Origin: Dyella halodurans | GTDB taxonomy: Bacteria; Pseudomonadota; Gammaproteobacteria; Xanthomonadales; Rhodanobacteraceae | Direction: 5' to 3' | DNA: 64,000 bases | Assembly (NCBI RefSeq): GCF_026283925.1 | Contig: NZ_JAPDPF010000003.1 | Span: 248,001 to 312,000 of the forward strand | Shown: positions 10,550 to 25,671 of the stretch, piece by piece | Position numbering within the stretch: position 1 is the first letter of the stretch | How the letters are laid out: each line of letters opens with the position of its first letter | Position numbers and translations under genes: made by a program | Notes under the pieces: generated by a model | Told to the model about the DNA's origin: nothing | The model's database searches: none | Seen by the model: only the letters and a program-made list of their open reading frames with translations

Positions 10550-11296
10550 ATGAAAATTCTGGTCGGTTACAAGCGCGTGGTGGACTACAACGTCCGCATT
10601 CAGGTCAAGGCCGACGGCATGGGCGTCGTCACGGACGGTGTGAAGCTGTCAGCCAATCCGTTCGACGATATCGCCCTGGAAGAAGCCCTCCGGCTGCGCG
10701 AAAAGGGGCTCGCCGAGGAAGTCGTGGTCGTCACCATTGGCTCTGCCGACCTCACTGCACACCTGCGCAACGGCCTGGCCATGGGCGCCAATCGTGCCAT
10801 CCACGTGCAGACGGGCGACGCCGTGTCGCCGCTGACCGCCGCCCGCGTGTTCCTGAAGCTGGCGGAAAAGGAACAGCCGGGCCTGTTCATCCTGGGCAAG
10901 CAGGCGATCGACGACGACGCCAACCAGACCGGCCAGATGCTAGCCGCGCTGTGGGACCGCCCCCAAGCCACCTTCGCCAGCAAGGTTGAGCTGACCGACG
11001 GCAAGGCGGTCGTAACCCGCGAAGTCGACAGTGGCCTGGAAACCATCGAGGCCGACCTACCGGCCGTGATCACCACCGACCTGCGCCTCAATGAACCACG
11101 CTTCATCAAGCTACCAGACATCATGAAGGCCAAGTCCAAGCCGATCGAGGTGATCGAGCTGGCCACGCTCGGCGTCGACGCCGCGAACCATGTGACCACC
11201 ACCCATTACGCCGCGCCGGCCAAGCGCAGCAAGGGCGCGATGGTGAAGGATGCTGCCGAGCTCGTGGCGGCCCTCAAGCAAAAGGGTCTGCTCTAA
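10550..11296 (+). CDS. etfB: Electron transfer flavoprotein, beta subunit
   Basis: A 248-residue protein beginning MKILVGYKRVVDYNVRI, the standard EtfB opening. ANPFDDIALEEALRLRE and FILGKQAIDDDANQTGQML are conserved AMP-binding and interface segments. With EtfA it forms the soluble FAD/AMP heterodimer that carries electrons from acyl-CoA and other flavin dehydrogenases to ETF-ubiquinone oxidoreductase. The frame is open 12 codons further upstream, but homologous sequence starts at ATG 10550. It is followed 24 bp later by etfA after an AAAGGAGAAT ribosome-binding site. In xanthomonads etf marks one end of the O-antigen locus, as here. Confidence 0.97.
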   Translation: MKILVGYKRVVDYNVRIQVKADGMGVVTDGVKLSANPFDDIALEEALRLREKGLAEEVVVVTIGSADLTAHLRNGLAMGANRAIHVQTGDAVSPLTAARVFLKLAEKEQPGLFILGKQAIDDDANQTGQMLAALWDRPQATFASKVELTDGKAVVTREVDSGLETIEADLPAVITTDLRLNEPRFIKLPDIMKAKSKPIEVIELATLGVDAANHVTTTHYAAPAKRSKGAMVKDAAELVAALKQKGLL

Positions 11297-11320
11297 GCAG
11301 CCGCAAAGGAGAATCAGGAT

Positions 11321-12259
11321 ATGAGCAAGGTTCTGGTCATCGCCGAACACTTGGACGGAAAACTCAATGCATCGACCGCCCGCGCCGTCAGCGCCGCGGT
11401 GGCTGTAAAGCCCGAGGTGATCGACGTCGTCGTGCTGTCGGACGCGCCCGAAGTCGTCGCCGCCGAAGCTGCGAAGATCGTGGGCGTTAGCAAGGTGCTG
11501 ACCGTGGCGCGGGTGGAGAACGCCCACGCTCTGGCGGCGATCCTAGCCCCGCAGATCGCGAAGCTCGCCGCCGGCTATACCCACGTGTTTGCGCCATCGA
11601 CCACGTTTGGCAAGGACGTCGCTCCGCGCGTGGCGGCCTTGCTGGGCGTGTCGCAGGTAAGCGACGTGATGAGCGTGGAAGCCGCGCGTCGCTTCACGCG
11701 CCCGATCTACGCGGGCAATGCCATCGTCACGGTCGAAGCGGACGCCTCGTCCGTAGTGGTGGCCACCATCCGTACGGCGTCCTGGCCGGCGGCGGCCTCG
11801 ACCGGCGCGGCCGCCGTGGAGGCCGTAGCAATCGACGTAGCGTTACCGACGCACACCCGCTTCGTGGGTCTGCAGCAAGGCAAGAGCGATCGCCCCGACC
11901 TGCAGAGCGCATCCAAGGTCGTCTCGGGCGGCCGCGGTGTGGGCTCGAAGGAGAACTTCGAGATTATCTACAAGTTCGCGGACAGGATCGGCGCCGCGGT
12001 GGGTGCATCCCGCGCCGCCGTCGACGCCGGCTACGTACCGAACGAAATGCAGGTGGGCCAGACCGGCAAGATCATCGCGCCGGAGCTCTACATGGCGATC
12101 GGCATCTCCGGCGCCATCCAGCACCTCACCGGGATCAAAGACGCGGGCACCATCGTCGCCATCAACAAGGACGCGGAAGCTCCGATCTTCGAAGTGGCCG
12201 ACCTCGGCCTGGTCGGCGATCTGTTCAAGATCCTGCCCGAACTCGAGCAGGCACTCTGA
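11321..12259 (+). CDS. etfA: Electron transfer flavoprotein, alpha subunit
   Basis: A 312-residue EtfA. The C-terminal half carries the FAD-binding region: [38 protein letters not shown], and [17 protein letters not shown]. It is the flavin-carrying partner of EtfB and acts in the cytoplasm in beta-oxidation and amino-acid breakdown. It starts after a clear AAGGAGAAT site. Its stop is separated by two bases from the ATG of the phosphomannomutase gene, so the etf pair and the sugar-nucleotide genes appear to be read as one transcript, a housekeeping promoter driving polysaccharide precursor genes. Confidence 0.97.
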   Translation: MSKVLVIAEHLDGKLNASTARAVSAAVAVKPEVIDVVVLSDAPEVVAAEAAKIVGVSKVLTVARVENAHALAAILAPQIAKLAAGYTHVFAPSTTFGKDVAPRVAALLGVSQVSDVMSVEAARRFTRPIYAGNAIVTVEADASSVVVATIRTASWPAAASTGAAAVEAVAIDVALPTHTRFVGLQQGKSDRPDLQSASKVVSGGRGVGSKENFEIIYKFADRIGAAVGASRAAVDAGYVPNEMQVGQTGKIIAPELYMAIGISGAIQHLTGIKDAGTIVAINKDAEAPIFEVADLGLVGDLFKILPELEQAL

Positions 12260-12261
12260 CG

Positions 12262-13635
12262 ATGGCTGGCGCGCCGAACGAGATGCGTTGCTTCAAGGCC
12301 TACGACGTCCGTGGCCGTGTTCCCGACGAATTGAACGAGGATGTCGCCCACCGCATCGGCCGCGCAACGGCAGAACTGCTGGGAGACGGACCTGTCGTGC
12401 TCGGCCGGGACATCCGACTGAGCAGCCCTGCGCTGCAGGCAGCCCTGGCCGCCGGCCTGAGCGAGGCGGGCCGCGAAGTCATCGACATCGGTCTGTGCGG
12501 CACGGAAGAGGTCTATTTCGCCACGCCGCACCTCGAGGCCGCCGGCGGCATCATGGTCACCGCCAGCCACAACCCGATGGACTACAACGGGCTGAAGCTG
12601 GTGCGCGAGAGAGCCAAGCCGATCAGCGGCGACAGCGGCCTGTTCACCATCCGGGACAAGGCCATCGCGAACGCGTTCGCGCCTAGCTCCGGCAACCGCC
12701 CGATGCGAGAGGAGCCTTCCAAGGCCGCCTACATCCAGCACCTGCTCGGTTACGTCGACCGCGACCGGCTGAAACCGCTGAAGATCGTGGTCAACGCCGG
12801 CAATGGCGGCGCGGGCCTGGTCATCGACGCGCTAGCGCCGCACCTGCCCTTCGATTTCATCAGGATCCATCACCAGCCGGATGGAAGTTTTCCGAACGGG
12901 ATCCCCAATCCGCTGCTGCCGGGGAACCGCGGCGCCACCGCCGGTGCCGTGCGCCAGCACGGGGCCGACATGGGCATCGCGTGGGACGGCGACTTCGACC
13001 GCTGCTTCTTCTTCGACGCGACGGGGCGTTTCATCGAGGGCTACTATCTGGTCGGCCTGCTGGCGAAGGCCGCCCTGGTGCGCCATCCGGGCGGCAAGGT
13101 GATCCATGATCCGCGCCTGACCTGGAACACTATCGAGATGGTCCGCGCGGCCGGCGGCGTGCCGATCCAGAGCAAGACCGGACATGCCTTCATCAAGGAG
13201 CGCATGCGCGCCGAGAACGCCATCTACGGTGGCGAAATGAGCGCGCATCACTACTTTCGCGAATTCGCCTTTTGCGACTCCGGCATGATTCCGTGGCTGC
13301 TGATCGCGGAGCTGATCTCGACCTCCGGCATGTCGCTCGCCGAACTCGTCGAGGACCGCATGCGTGCCTTCCCCTGCAGCGGCGAGATCAACTTCCGCGT
13401 GGAGAACGCCGCTGCCACCGTGGAGCGCGTCATCCAGCACTTCGCCGGCAGGAACCCGAAGATCGATAGCACCGACGGCATCAGCGCGGATTTCGGCGAC
13501 TGGCGGTACAACTTGCGCAGCTCGAATACCGAGCCGCTGCTACGGCTGAACGTCGAATCGCGCTGCAACGAAGACCTCATGCGCGAGAGCACGGACGAAA
13601 TCTCCCGGCTCATCGGCGCCCCCGACCAACATTAA
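12262..13635 (+). CDS. manB: Phosphomannomutase / phosphoglucomutase
   Basis: A 457-residue alpha-D-phosphohexomutase. It has the four domains in order: the phosphoserine loop [15 protein letters not shown] near residue 95-110, the Mg-binding loop [14 protein letters not shown] near 240, the sugar-binding loop [13 protein letters not shown] near 325, and the phosphate-binding [16 protein letters not shown] near 415. It interconverts mannose-6-P and mannose-1-P (and probably glucose phosphates), feeding GDP-mannose synthesis by the next gene. The xanthomonad ortholog next to etf is called xanA. It sits two bases after etfA and nine bases before manC. Function is secure; sugar preference is not visible from sequence. 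Confidence 0.95.
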   Translation: MAGAPNEMRCFKAYDVRGRVPDELNEDVAHRIGRATAELLGDGPVVLGRDIRLSSPALQAALAAGLSEAGREVIDIGLCGTEEVYFATPHLEAAGGIMVTASHNPMDYNGLKLVRERAKPISGDSGLFTIRDKAIANAFAPSSGNRPMREEPSKAAYIQHLLGYVDRDRLKPLKIVVNAGNGGAGLVIDALAPHLPFDFIRIHHQPDGSFPNGIPNPLLPGNRGATAGAVRQHGADMGIAWDGDFDRCFFFDATGRFIEGYYLVGLLAKAALVRHPGGKVIHDPRLTWNTIEMVRAAGGVPIQSKTGHAFIKERMRAENAIYGGEMSAHHYFREFAFCDSGMIPWLLIAELISTSGMSLAELVEDRMRAFPCSGEINFRVENAAATVERVIQHFAGRNPKIDSTDGISADFGDWRYNLRSSNTEPLLRLNVESRCNEDLMRESTDEISRLIGAPDQH

Positions 13636-13644
13636 GAGCTCACC

Positions 13645-15045
13645 ATGAACATTCTTCCCGTCATTCTCTCGGGCGGCTCTGGCACCCGCCTGTGGCCCCT
13701 GTCGCGTGAGGCCTACCCCAAGCAGTTCCTGCCACTCGTAGGCGCCGACACCATGCTGCAGGCGACTTGGCATCGCGTCGCCCCGCTTGCCGACCGCCAG
13801 CCGATCGTGGTGGCGAACCAAGAACATCGCTTCATGGTCGCCGAGCAGCTGCTCGAAGTCGGCGCACTACCCGAGGCGATCATCCTCGAACCCTCCGGCC
13901 GCAACACCGCTCCCGCCATCGCGATCGCCGCACTCGAGGCGCTGAAGGCCGGGGAGGACGCCCTGCTGCTGGTGCTGCCGTCCGATCACGTGGTGATCAA
14001 CGAGCATGCCTTCCACGCCGCGGTCCGCCTCGCGGTCGACGTCGCCGAGCAAGACAAACTGGTCACCTTCGGCATCGTGCCCAAGGCGCCCGAGATCGGT
14101 TACGGCTACATTAAGGCCGTCGCGGGCCAAGGCGTACGCGCCGTCGAATGCTTCGTCGAAAAGCCCGACCTGGCCACGGCCAAGGCTTACGTCGCGTCCG
14201 GCGAGTATTATTGGAACAGCGGCATGTTCATGTTCAAGGCCAGCGTCTATCTGGACGCACTGGCCCGCTATCAGCCGCTCATGCTTGAGGCCTGCCGCCG
14301 CGCGCTGGAGCTGGCCAAGCGCGACAACGACTTCGTGCGACTGGATCATGAGGCTTTCTCCGCCTCGCCTTCCGATTCGATCGACTACGCCGTGATGGAG
14401 AAGACCGAGAACGCCGCCGTGGTACCGCTCGATGCGGGCTGGAGCGACGTGGGCTCTTGGTCCGCCCTGTGGGAGGCCAATGAACACGATGCCGACGGCA
14501 ATGCCCATCACGGCGACGTGATCTCCATTGACTGCCGCGATACGTACGCCTACGCCCAGCGGCTGATCACCATGATCGGCTTGGAAGAGGTGGTCGTGGT
14601 CGAGACCGACGACGCCATCCTGGTGGGCCACAAGGATCGCATCCAGGACGTCAAGAAGATCGTCGAGCAGTTGAAGGGCGAGGGTCGTCCCCAGGTCAAA
14701 TGGCACCGCAAGGTCTACCGTCCCTGGGGTGCCTACGACTCCATCGACGCCGGCAGCCGCTTCCAAGTCAAGCGCATTACCGTGAAGCCCGGCGGCACGC
14801 TCAGCCTGCAGATGCACCATCACAGGGCGGAGCACTGGATCGTGGTCAGCGGTACCGCCGAAGTCACCTGTGGCGACAAGGTCCTGCTGCTCACGGAAAA
14901 CCAGAGCACCTACATTCCGCTTGGCGTCACGCATCGGCTGCGCAACCCCGGACGCCTGCCGCTGGAGCTCATCGAGGTCCAGTCGGGAAGCTATCTGGGC
15001 GAAGACGATATCGTCCGCTTTGAGGACAACTACGGCCGTACATGA
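13645..15045 (+). CDS. manC: Bifunctional mannose-1-phosphate guanylyltransferase / mannose-6-phosphate isomerase
   Basis: A 466-residue type II enzyme. Residues 1-345 are the nucleotidyltransferase, opening with the GTP-binding [20 protein letters not shown] and containing [10 protein letters not shown]. Residues 350-466 are the cupin isomerase domain with [20 protein letters not shown]. It makes fructose-6-P into mannose-6-P and mannose-1-P plus GTP into GDP-mannose, the precursor for gmd/rmd and mannosyltransferases in this window. The xanthomonad name is xanB; in Pseudomonas O-antigen loci the like is wbpW. Last gene of the etfB-etfA-manB-manC run; it converges on rmd with a strong hairpin between. 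Confidence 0.95.
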   Translation: MNILPVILSGGSGTRLWPLSREAYPKQFLPLVGADTMLQATWHRVAPLADRQPIVVANQEHRFMVAEQLLEVGALPEAIILEPSGRNTAPAIAIAALEALKAGEDALLLVLPSDHVVINEHAFHAAVRLAVDVAEQDKLVTFGIVPKAPEIGYGYIKAVAGQGVRAVECFVEKPDLATAKAYVASGEYYWNSGMFMFKASVYLDALARYQPLMLEACRRALELAKRDNDFVRLDHEAFSASPSDSIDYAVMEKTENAAVVPLDAGWSDVGSWSALWEANEHDADGNAHHGDVISIDCRDTYAYAQRLITMIGLEEVVVVETDDAILVGHKDRIQDVKKIVEQLKGEGRPQVKWHRKVYRPWGAYDSIDAGSRFQVKRITVKPGGTLSLQMHHHRAEHWIVVSGTAEVTCGDKVLLLTENQSTYIPLGVTHRLRNPGRLPLELIEVQSGSYLGEDDIVRFEDNYGRT

Positions 15046-15053
15046 TGCACCGC

Positions 15054-15087
15054 CACGGCGGCCGCCCCTGAGCGGGCGGTCGCCGTG
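15054..15087. terminator. Hairpin between convergent manC and rmd
   Basis: Two 14-base arms (15054-15067 and 15074-15087) pair perfectly apart from one position that would be a G-U wobble on one strand, around a six-base loop. There is no T-run on either side, so it may be a weak or factor-assisted terminator, or simply a barrier between the two converging transcripts. Confidence 0.55.
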
Positions 15088-15092
15088 AGCCA

Positions 15093-15980
15093 TCAGGCCT
15101 GTGCCAAGTACATCCAGGCCAGTGTGTCCCTGATCTCGAACTGCGGCAGCGGACCGACGGCGCGCTCGAGCCGTCCGGGATCGCCATGCAGATGGGTGAT
15201 CTCGTTGTCGCGCACGAATGCGGGATTGACACGGACCTCAATGCGATGGCCAGAGATCTGCTCCATCGTCGCGATGATTTCCCGGATCGACCGCTCCTTG
15301 CCGGAACAGACGTTGAAAACCTCGCCCTTGCCCGGGCGGTCCAGCAGGCGCACATACGATTCGACAACGCGGCGGACGTCCGAAAAGTCCCGCCAGACAT
15401 CGATGTTGCCGAGTTCCATGACCTCGGCCCGACGCTGGAAGTGCGACACGATCTTCGGCAGGAGGAACTTCACGTCCTGGCCGACGCCGGTGTAGTTGAA
15501 CGGCCGCACGATCGTGATCGGCAATCTACCCATCCATAGCGAGGCCATGCGCTCCATCGCCATCTTGCTGACGGCGTAGTCATTCTGCGGGCGCAGCGGC
15601 GCGCTTTCGTCGATTCCGCCTTCCTGCTCGCCGTAGACATTCGCGCTGCTCGCCAGCAGCACGTGCCGCGGCGGGGTCTCCATGTTGGAGAGCGCCTCGA
15701 GCAGGTTGCGGGTTCCGACGATGTTCACTGCATAGATCGCGGCGGCGTTCCCATGGGCGATGAACGAAATCGCCGCGAGGTGCAGAACGTAGTCGGGCAT
15801 TGCGCGCCCGACCGCTGCCGCCACCGCCGTCCGGTCCAGCAGATCCACGGACTCCGCTGTGCCGAGCCCGCTAGCCGAGCGCCACTCATGGACGTCGTAG
15901 CCTGCCCGGCGCAGCGCCTCGGCCGCGTAATGCCCCGTGAAGCCGGAGGCGCCCGTCAGCAATATGCGGCCGCGCGACAT
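15093..15980 (-). CDS. rmd: GDP-6-deoxy-D-lyxo-4-hexulose reductase (GDP-D-rhamnose synthesis)
   Basis: A 295-residue extended short-chain dehydrogenase. It has the NAD(P)-binding LLTGASGFTGHYAAEALRR, the catalytic serine region SSANVYGE, and the YAVSK Tyr-Lys pair; RPFNYTGVGQ is typical of the Rmd group. It reduces the 4-keto intermediate from Gmd to GDP-D-rhamnose. I prefer Rmd over GDP-fucose synthase because the short length and the NDYAVSKMAMERMASLW stretch fit Rmd and there is no epimerase-type extension. ATG 15980 lies two bases after the gmd stop; a GTG at 15998 is possible. Last gene of the minus-strand polymer operon. Confidence 0.85.
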   Translation of the reverse strand: MSRGRILLTGASGFTGHYAAEALRRAGYDVHEWRSASGLGTAESVDLLDRTAVAAAVGRAMPDYVLHLAAISFIAHGNAAAIYAVNIVGTRNLLEALSNMETPPRHVLLASSANVYGEQEGGIDESAPLRPQNDYAVSKMAMERMASLWMGRLPITIVRPFNYTGVGQDVKFLLPKIVSHFQRRAEVMELGNIDVWRDFSDVRRVVESYVRLLDRPGKGEVFNVCSGKERSIREIIATMEQISGHRIEVRVNPAFVRDNEITHLHGDPGRLERAVGPLPQFEIRDTLAWMYLAQA

Positions 15981-15981
15981 G

Positions 15982-20706
<4,725 letters not shown>

Positions 20707-20707
<1 letters not shown>

Positions 20708-22173
20708 TACTTCGACTCCGTTCGCAGGGCTGCATTGAGATCGTCGAGCACGCGGGACGCCTTCAGGGAAAGCGCCGGATGCGACGTCGCCGCTGCCGGG
20801 CCCAGCACGACGACCTGGCCCGCGGCGTTTGCAGCGATAAATCCATAAGCTACGGCAATGTTCCGCAAGCGGCCTTTGATCCCGGGGGCTACCGACAACA
20901 TCACCTGGATGGGCCGTACGAGATACCGCCTGCCGATGACCCTGCGCATGACTCGAGCGAGCACGGCCCGGACGATCTGCTTGACGAACGCGCGGGTTGA
21001 ATAATGCCCGCCCCGCAAGCTGCGGATCGGCGCGGTAAAGCGCCAGGATCGGCTGGCCTTGATGCCGTCGAGTTCGGTCCGCGCCTGCTCGGCGGTCACC
21101 CACCAGTAGTGAGCGATGCGCGCTCGTTCGGCGCGATCGGCGGACAGCAAGGTGACATGGGCGTTCAAGGCGGCAAAGGCGTCGCGCATGGCGTCCGCCT
21201 GCGCCTGTGAGTCGCGCAGCTTCCTCTGTGTGATTTCCAGCTGCATGGCGATGGACGCGGAGCCACGCCTGAACACGGCGAACTCCGCTTCGATCCTTTC
21301 CATCTCATGCCGCAGTGCCTGCGCATTCTCCTCGTGCTCGCGCACTTCCCGCTCCATCGCCTGCCGCAGCGCCTGCGCAGCCTCCTCGTGCTCGCGCACT
21401 TCGGCCGCCTGCGCGAGCGTCTGGGCGCACTGCTCTTTGCGCAGCGCCTCGATCTGATGGTTGAGCAGGCTGACGAACGGCTGGCTCGCCTCGCCACTCA
21501 ACGAGAAATCGTCGAACACGTTCGGTCCCGGCCCGAAGGCAGAGAGAAGTTCCTCGTGCGGTTCGGCCACGTAGAAGCGATTCAAGCCATCGAAATAGGC
21601 GAAGCGGTAGCCCTTAGCGAGCAGGAGCGGTTCCCACTGGTGGTGGGACTGCACCTGGCTCAACGGCAGCGTGCTCTCGACCACCACTACCCACGGCCTG
21701 GTCTCGCCGCGCCAGCCGCGGATCACATGCTCCTCGAAGCCCTCGACATCGATCTTCAGCCAATGGATGTCTTGGAATCCGGACTGGGCGAACACGTCGT
21801 CCAGCAGCAGCACCTGCGTCTGGGTTTCGATGACCTCGAAACCCTCCGCCTTGTGGCGGTTCGCGATGGCTTGATCGGTGGTGCTGAGCCCCGTGCTTGG
21901 TATCTCGTAGAACACCAGACTCCCGCGCTCATCGCCGAGGGCGGCGCGGATGATCAGGTCGTCCGGGCGGGCTTCTTCTAGCTGATTCGCGTAGGTGAGC
22001 ACGGGCTCAACGTGCACACCGCGCCAGCCAAGGCCGTGGAACAGCCGGCTGACCGAATCCACCTCCGGACTCTGCGCCCCGACATCGATGTAGCAACCGC
22101 CGGAAACCGCCTTTAGCGCGCGGTAGAGGATGACGTCCTCGAAGTTTTGGGCGTAGGAAACGAGCTGATTCAT
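20707..22173 (-). CDS. FkbM-family methyltransferase with long coiled coil
   Basis: A 488-residue protein. Residues 1-205 are an FkbM SAM-dependent methyltransferase: SYAQNFEDVILYRAL, GCYIDVGAQSPEVDSVSRLF, VHVEPVLTYANQLEEARP, and the conserved DIHWLKIDVEGFEEHVIRGW. Residues 240-375 form a strongly charged coiled coil that includes an 18-residue tandem repeat (258-275 and 276-293, beginning EVREHEE). ASRSWRFTAPIR near 374 is a stretch also seen at the ends of coiled coils in polysaccharide proteins, and the last 90 residues are basic and hydrophobic, as for membrane attachment. A catalytic head on a coiled coil is the plan of the O-antigen chain terminator WbdD; that role is inferred. It lies between wzt and the polymerase candidate. 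Confidence 0.85.
21295..21402 (-). repeat. 54-bp in-frame tandem repeat (two units) in the coiled coil
   Basis: Two nearly identical 54-bp units (21349-21402 and 21295-21348) encode 18-residue coiled-coil blocks that differ at three residues. Gain or loss of a unit would lengthen or shorten the rod without changing frame. Confidence 0.85.
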
Positions 22174-22182
22174 CGAACGTCT

Positions 22183-23448
22183 TTAGCTGGAGTGAGGCAC
22201 AGGCATATCGTCCACGTCTCCCTTGGCGACGCTAAATTTGGCGTCGAGCCAGGTGGATCCTATGAATACGTGGCGATCCGCATTCATGACATCGAACACC
22301 AGCAGATTGTCCACCCATTCGTAGTTGTCGAGCATATGGGTATCGCTGCTGACCAGGGCGGGCGACACCGAATACGAGCCGGGGCCCAGCACGCATTCGA
22401 AGTCGAGGGCATAGCGGACACGCTGCCCCGGACGCAGGTCTTCAACCACGTCGCCCGTGTGCCAGGTATTGCTACCCCACACCACGTTGCCCTGCTTGTC
22501 GCGGATCATGTAGCCGAGCACCAGCCGCGGGACATCCGCGTGCGCGAGCGCTTCAAGTTCCAGCCGCACCCTCTGCCCTGTCCGCACCATGCTCTGCGGC
22601 TCGCCGGTCGCAGCGTCCACGAGCCGCAAGGAGTTCACCGTCGCCTCGCGGGTGCCGCTGCGGGTCAGCACCCAGCCGTTCTTCTCTCGCCGCTGCTCAA
22701 TGCTGAGCATCGCGTTCTCTTTTTGCGCGATGAGCGCGTTATAGAAATCCACGACCTCGTCCGGCGATCCGTCCCGCACCACCGAGCCTTTGTCGAGCAG
22801 GATCGCGCGGTCACAGATGCTCTTCACGTCGGCCATGCTGTGTGTGACGAGCATGATCGAAATGCCTTCTTCGCGGAATTGGCGAATTCGATCGAAGCTC
22901 TTGTGCTGAAAATAACTGTCGCCTACGGACAGTGCCTCGTCAACGATCAACAGATCGGGCCGGAAGGCGGTGGCAACGCTGAAGGCGACCCGCACCTGCA
23001 TGCCGCTCGAATACATGCGCATCGGCTGATCGAAGTATTCGCCGATTTCGGCGAATGCTTCGATAGCATCCATCGCCGCATGGATCTCGGCTTCGCCATA
23101 TCCCATCAATCCTGCCGAATGAAAGGCGTTCTCGCGCCCTGTCAGATCGGGATTGAAACCCATGCCTAATTCAAGAATAGCCGCGATGCGGCCGGCGCGA
23201 TCGACGGTGCCTCCTGTAGGCTGGGTTGTGCCCGTGATGATTTTCAGCAAGGTGCTCTTGCCGGCGCCGTTCTGCCCAATCACTCCCACCGCCTGACCCG
23301 GCAGGATGGAGAACGAGACATCCTGCAGCACCCAGTGCTCCTCGACGGGAAGACACGGCAAGCCAAGCCACGATCCAACGCGCGACCATTCACTGCCCCA
23401 CTTTCGGTAGGCCTTCCCGACCTTGTGGACATGAAGTTCGCCACTCAT
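22183..23448 (-). CDS. wzt: Polysaccharide ABC transporter ATP-binding protein with C-terminal carbohydrate-binding domain
   Basis: A 421-residue Wzt. Residues 1-245 are the ATPase: Walker A VIGQNGAGKSTLLKII near 57, a signature-type YSSGMQVRVAFSVAT, and Walker B DLLIVDEALSVGD. Residues 265-421 form the extra beta-rich domain of substrate-selective Wzt proteins, which binds a modified chain end before export. ATG 23448 overlaps the wzm stop (ATGA); an in-frame upstream extension is shadow. The next gene downstream is the FkbM methyltransferase, so the domain may recognise a methylated terminal sugar. Acts at the inner face of the cytoplasmic membrane. Confidence 0.93.
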   Translation of the reverse strand: MSGELHVHKVGKAYRKWGSEWSRVGSWLGLPCLPVEEHWVLQDVSFSILPGQAVGVIGQNGAGKSTLLKIITGTTQPTGGTVDRAGRIAAILELGMGFNPDLTGRENAFHSAGLMGYGEAEIHAAMDAIEAFAEIGEYFDQPMRMYSSGMQVRVAFSVATAFRPDLLIVDEALSVGDSYFQHKSFDRIRQFREEGISIMLVTHSMADVKSICDRAILLDKGSVVRDGSPDEVVDFYNALIAQKENAMLSIEQRREKNGWVLTRSGTREATVNSLRLVDAATGEPQSMVRTGQRVRLELEALAHADVPRLVLGYMIRDKQGNVVWGSNTWHTGDVVEDLRPGQRVRYALDFECVLGPGSYSVSPALVSSDTHMLDNYEWVDNLLVFDVMNADRHVFIGSTWLDAKFSVAKGDVDDMPVPHSS

Positions 23449-24239
23449 AGGACGTCCACCATTTCCGGACCCGCCTTGCGGAACATGACCAGAGCCAGCA
23501 GCATCAACAAGCACGATGCCGCGACGATCGCAAGCAGCGGACCCCATTCCGGCTCGACCCCAAAAACCAGCACGTTCTGGTAGCTCTTGACGATCGGATA
23601 GATGGGATTGAGATTGAATAGATGGCGCACGTTCTCGGGAAACATTGTCACGTTATACACGACCGGTGTCAGCCAGAACGTAATCTGCAGAATGACCGGA
23701 ATAACCTGACCCAAGTCGCGCATGAAAACGTTCAGAACGCCAAGAACCAGCCCCAGGCCAAGGCTCAGGAGCAGATTGATGGCGATCAATACCGGCAACC
23801 ACAGCACATGCACGTCTGGAATATGCCCCAGCGCGGCGAACACCATGAAGATCGCTACCATCAGCAGAAGGTTGTTAACCGTCGTCGAACCGGCCGCGAT
23901 CAATGGCAGGCAGATCCGCGGAAACGCCATCTTTTTCATCAGATTGCCGTTATCGATGAAAAGCGTCAGGCAGCGCGAAATGGTTTCGGCAAACAGCGAC
24001 CAACCCAGCGTACCGGCCATCAGGTAAAGCGCGTAGGCATACTTGTTGTTGATGCCGGGCAGCTTCGCCGAGAGAACGTTCGACAGGATCAGAGCAAAGA
24101 TCAGCACCTGGCTGAGCGGATGGATAATCATCCACAAACCACCCAACTTGCTTCGGATGAAACGGACGCGCAGTTCGTTCTTTATGGATGAAAGAATGAA
24201 ATAGCGATAACGCCACGCGGCTTTGATCATTTGTTCCAT
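23445..24239 (-). CDS. wzm: Polysaccharide ABC transporter permease
   Basis: A 264-residue ABC-2 type permease with six hydrophobic segments and the family features ELRVRFIRSKLGGLWMIIHP before the first span, NLMKKMAFPRICLPL in the loop, and a late NLNPIYPIVKSYQNVLVFG. It pairs with Wzt to pass a lipid-linked glycan through the inner membrane. The frame is open far upstream but homologous sequence starts at ATG 24239, 62 bp after the metB stop. First gene of a minus-strand operon continuing through wzt, FkbM, glycosyltransferase, gmd and rmd, all with overlaps or gaps of ten bases or less. Confidence 0.94.
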   Translation of the reverse strand: MEQMIKAAWRYRYFILSSIKNELRVRFIRSKLGGLWMIIHPLSQVLIFALILSNVLSAKLPGINNKYAYALYLMAGTLGWSLFAETISRCLTLFIDNGNLMKKMAFPRICLPLIAAGSTTVNNLLLMVAIFMVFAALGHIPDVHVLWLPVLIAINLLLSLGLGLVLGVLNVFMRDLGQVIPVILQITFWLTPVVYNVTMFPENVRHLFNLNPIYPIVKSYQNVLVFGVEPEWGPLLAIVAASCLLMLLALVMFRKAGPEMVDVL

Positions 24240-24301
24240 TAGGTACTCCGATCGACGGGCCCTGCCCGGCGATCCATCACGTTCAATCCTTACGGCGCAG
24301 A

Positions 24302-25471
24302 TCAGCGCACCAAAGCCCTTGCAAGCTCGGCACGAAGGTCCTCGACGTCCTCCACCCCGACCGACAACCGGATCAGCCCATCGCTGATGCCGAGCCGCTT
24401 GCGCGTTGCCGGAGGAATCGACGCATGGGTCATGATGCCGGGATGCTCGATCAGGCTCTCGACGCCACCGAGTGACTCGGCAAGCGCGAAGATCTCGCAG
24501 CGTTCCAGCATCTTGCGCGCGGCGCGGACGCCGCCCTTCACCTCGGCGGAAATGATGCCGCCGAAACCGTCCATCTGGCGGCGCGCCAGCGCGTGCTGGG
24601 GATGCGATTTCAGGCCCGGGTAAATCACCCGCTCGATCGCGGGGTGCTTTTCCAGCCAACGAGCGATGTCGAGGGCCGATTCGCAATGCGCCTTCATGCG
24701 CAGATGCAGCGTCTTCAGGCCACGCATTGCCAGGAACGCGTCGAAGGGACCAGCGACGGCTCCGATGGAGTTCTGCAGGAAACCCATGCGCTCGGCCATC
24801 TCATCATTGGCTGCGACGACGATGCCGCCAACCATGTCGGAATGACCGTTGAGGTATTTGGTGGCCGAATGCAGGACCAGATCCGCCCCATATTCGATCG
24901 GGCGCTGGAGCATCGGTGAGCAAAAGGTGTTGTCGACCACCAGGATCAGGCCGTGCTTTTTTGCGAATGCGGATAGCTTCGCCAAGTCGACCAGTTTGAG
25001 CATCGGATTGGTCGGCGTCTCCGCCCAGATCATCCGCGTGTTCGGCTTCAGGGCGGCCCGCAGGGCCGCGGTGTCGTTGAGGTCGACGAAGGTGAAATCC
25101 AGCCCTGCGGAACGGCGACGAACGCGCTCGAACAGGCGGTAAGTACCTCCGTAGAGGTCGTCCATGGCGATCACATGGCTACCGGAGTCGAGCAGGTCGA
25201 GCACCGTGGAGGCACCAGCGAGGCCGGAGCCGAAGGCGAATCCAGCCGCTCCCCCCTCCAGGTCGGCAACGCACCGCTCGTAGGCCATGCGGGTCGGATT
25301 CTGCGTCCGCGAATACTCGTAGCCCTGGTGCTTTCCGGGGCTCGATTGGACGTAAGTTGACGTGGCGTAGATCGGCGTCATGATCGCGCCCGTCGACGGA
25401 TCCGGTTGCTGGCCGGCATGAATTGCTCGCGTGCCGAGTCCTAGCATGGGCGACTTTTTTCTGGAAGCCAT
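24302..25471 (-). CDS. metB: Cystathionine gamma-synthase / gamma-lyase (PLP enzyme)
   Basis: A 389-residue Cys/Met-metabolism PLP enzyme. It has TPIYATSTYVQSSPG near the N-terminus, YEYSRTQNPTRMAYE, the phosphate-binding FGSGLAG, and the Schiff-base lysine in LHSATKYLNGHSDM near 205. Such enzymes either join cysteine with an activated homoserine or split cystathionine; the two activities cannot be separated by eye. In xanthomonads this gene marks one end of the O-antigen locus opposite etf, and the same holds here. It is divergent from rmlB across 200 bp and upstream of wzm on the same strand. Confidence 0.93.
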   Translation of the reverse strand: MASRKKSPMLGLGTRAIHAGQQPDPSTGAIMTPIYATSTYVQSSPGKHQGYEYSRTQNPTRMAYERCVADLEGGAAGFAFGSGLAGASTVLDLLDSGSHVIAMDDLYGGTYRLFERVRRRSAGLDFTFVDLNDTAALRAALKPNTRMIWAETPTNPMLKLVDLAKLSAFAKKHGLILVVDNTFCSPMLQRPIEYGADLVLHSATKYLNGHSDMVGGIVVAANDEMAERMGFLQNSIGAVAGPFDAFLAMRGLKTLHLRMKAHCESALDIARWLEKHPAIERVIYPGLKSHPQHALARRQMDGFGGIISAEVKGGVRAARKMLERCEIFALAESLGGVESLIEHPGIMTHASIPPATRKRLGISDGLIRLSVGVEDVEDLRAELARALVR

Positions 25472-25671
25472 TGATCTACCTGAAATAATTATTTCGCGAG
25501 CGCGCCATGCGCCACGCTAAAGCGTGCCATATTACCGTCTTGGCGTTCTCTCGGCTGCACAGTCTGAAGCCGCATTCATCCGTCGATGATGCAGGCGACG
25601 AAAAAGGACAGATCGACCATAATCCGGCCACTGCCCGAGGGACGCCATTCCGGGCCCTACCAAGGTCGTTC

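Noticed and set aside
20708-21103. N-terminal extension of the triple glycosyltransferase
   Set aside because: In-frame but it overlaps the FkbM gene and reads as shadow; the true start is the ATG overlapping the FkbM stop.
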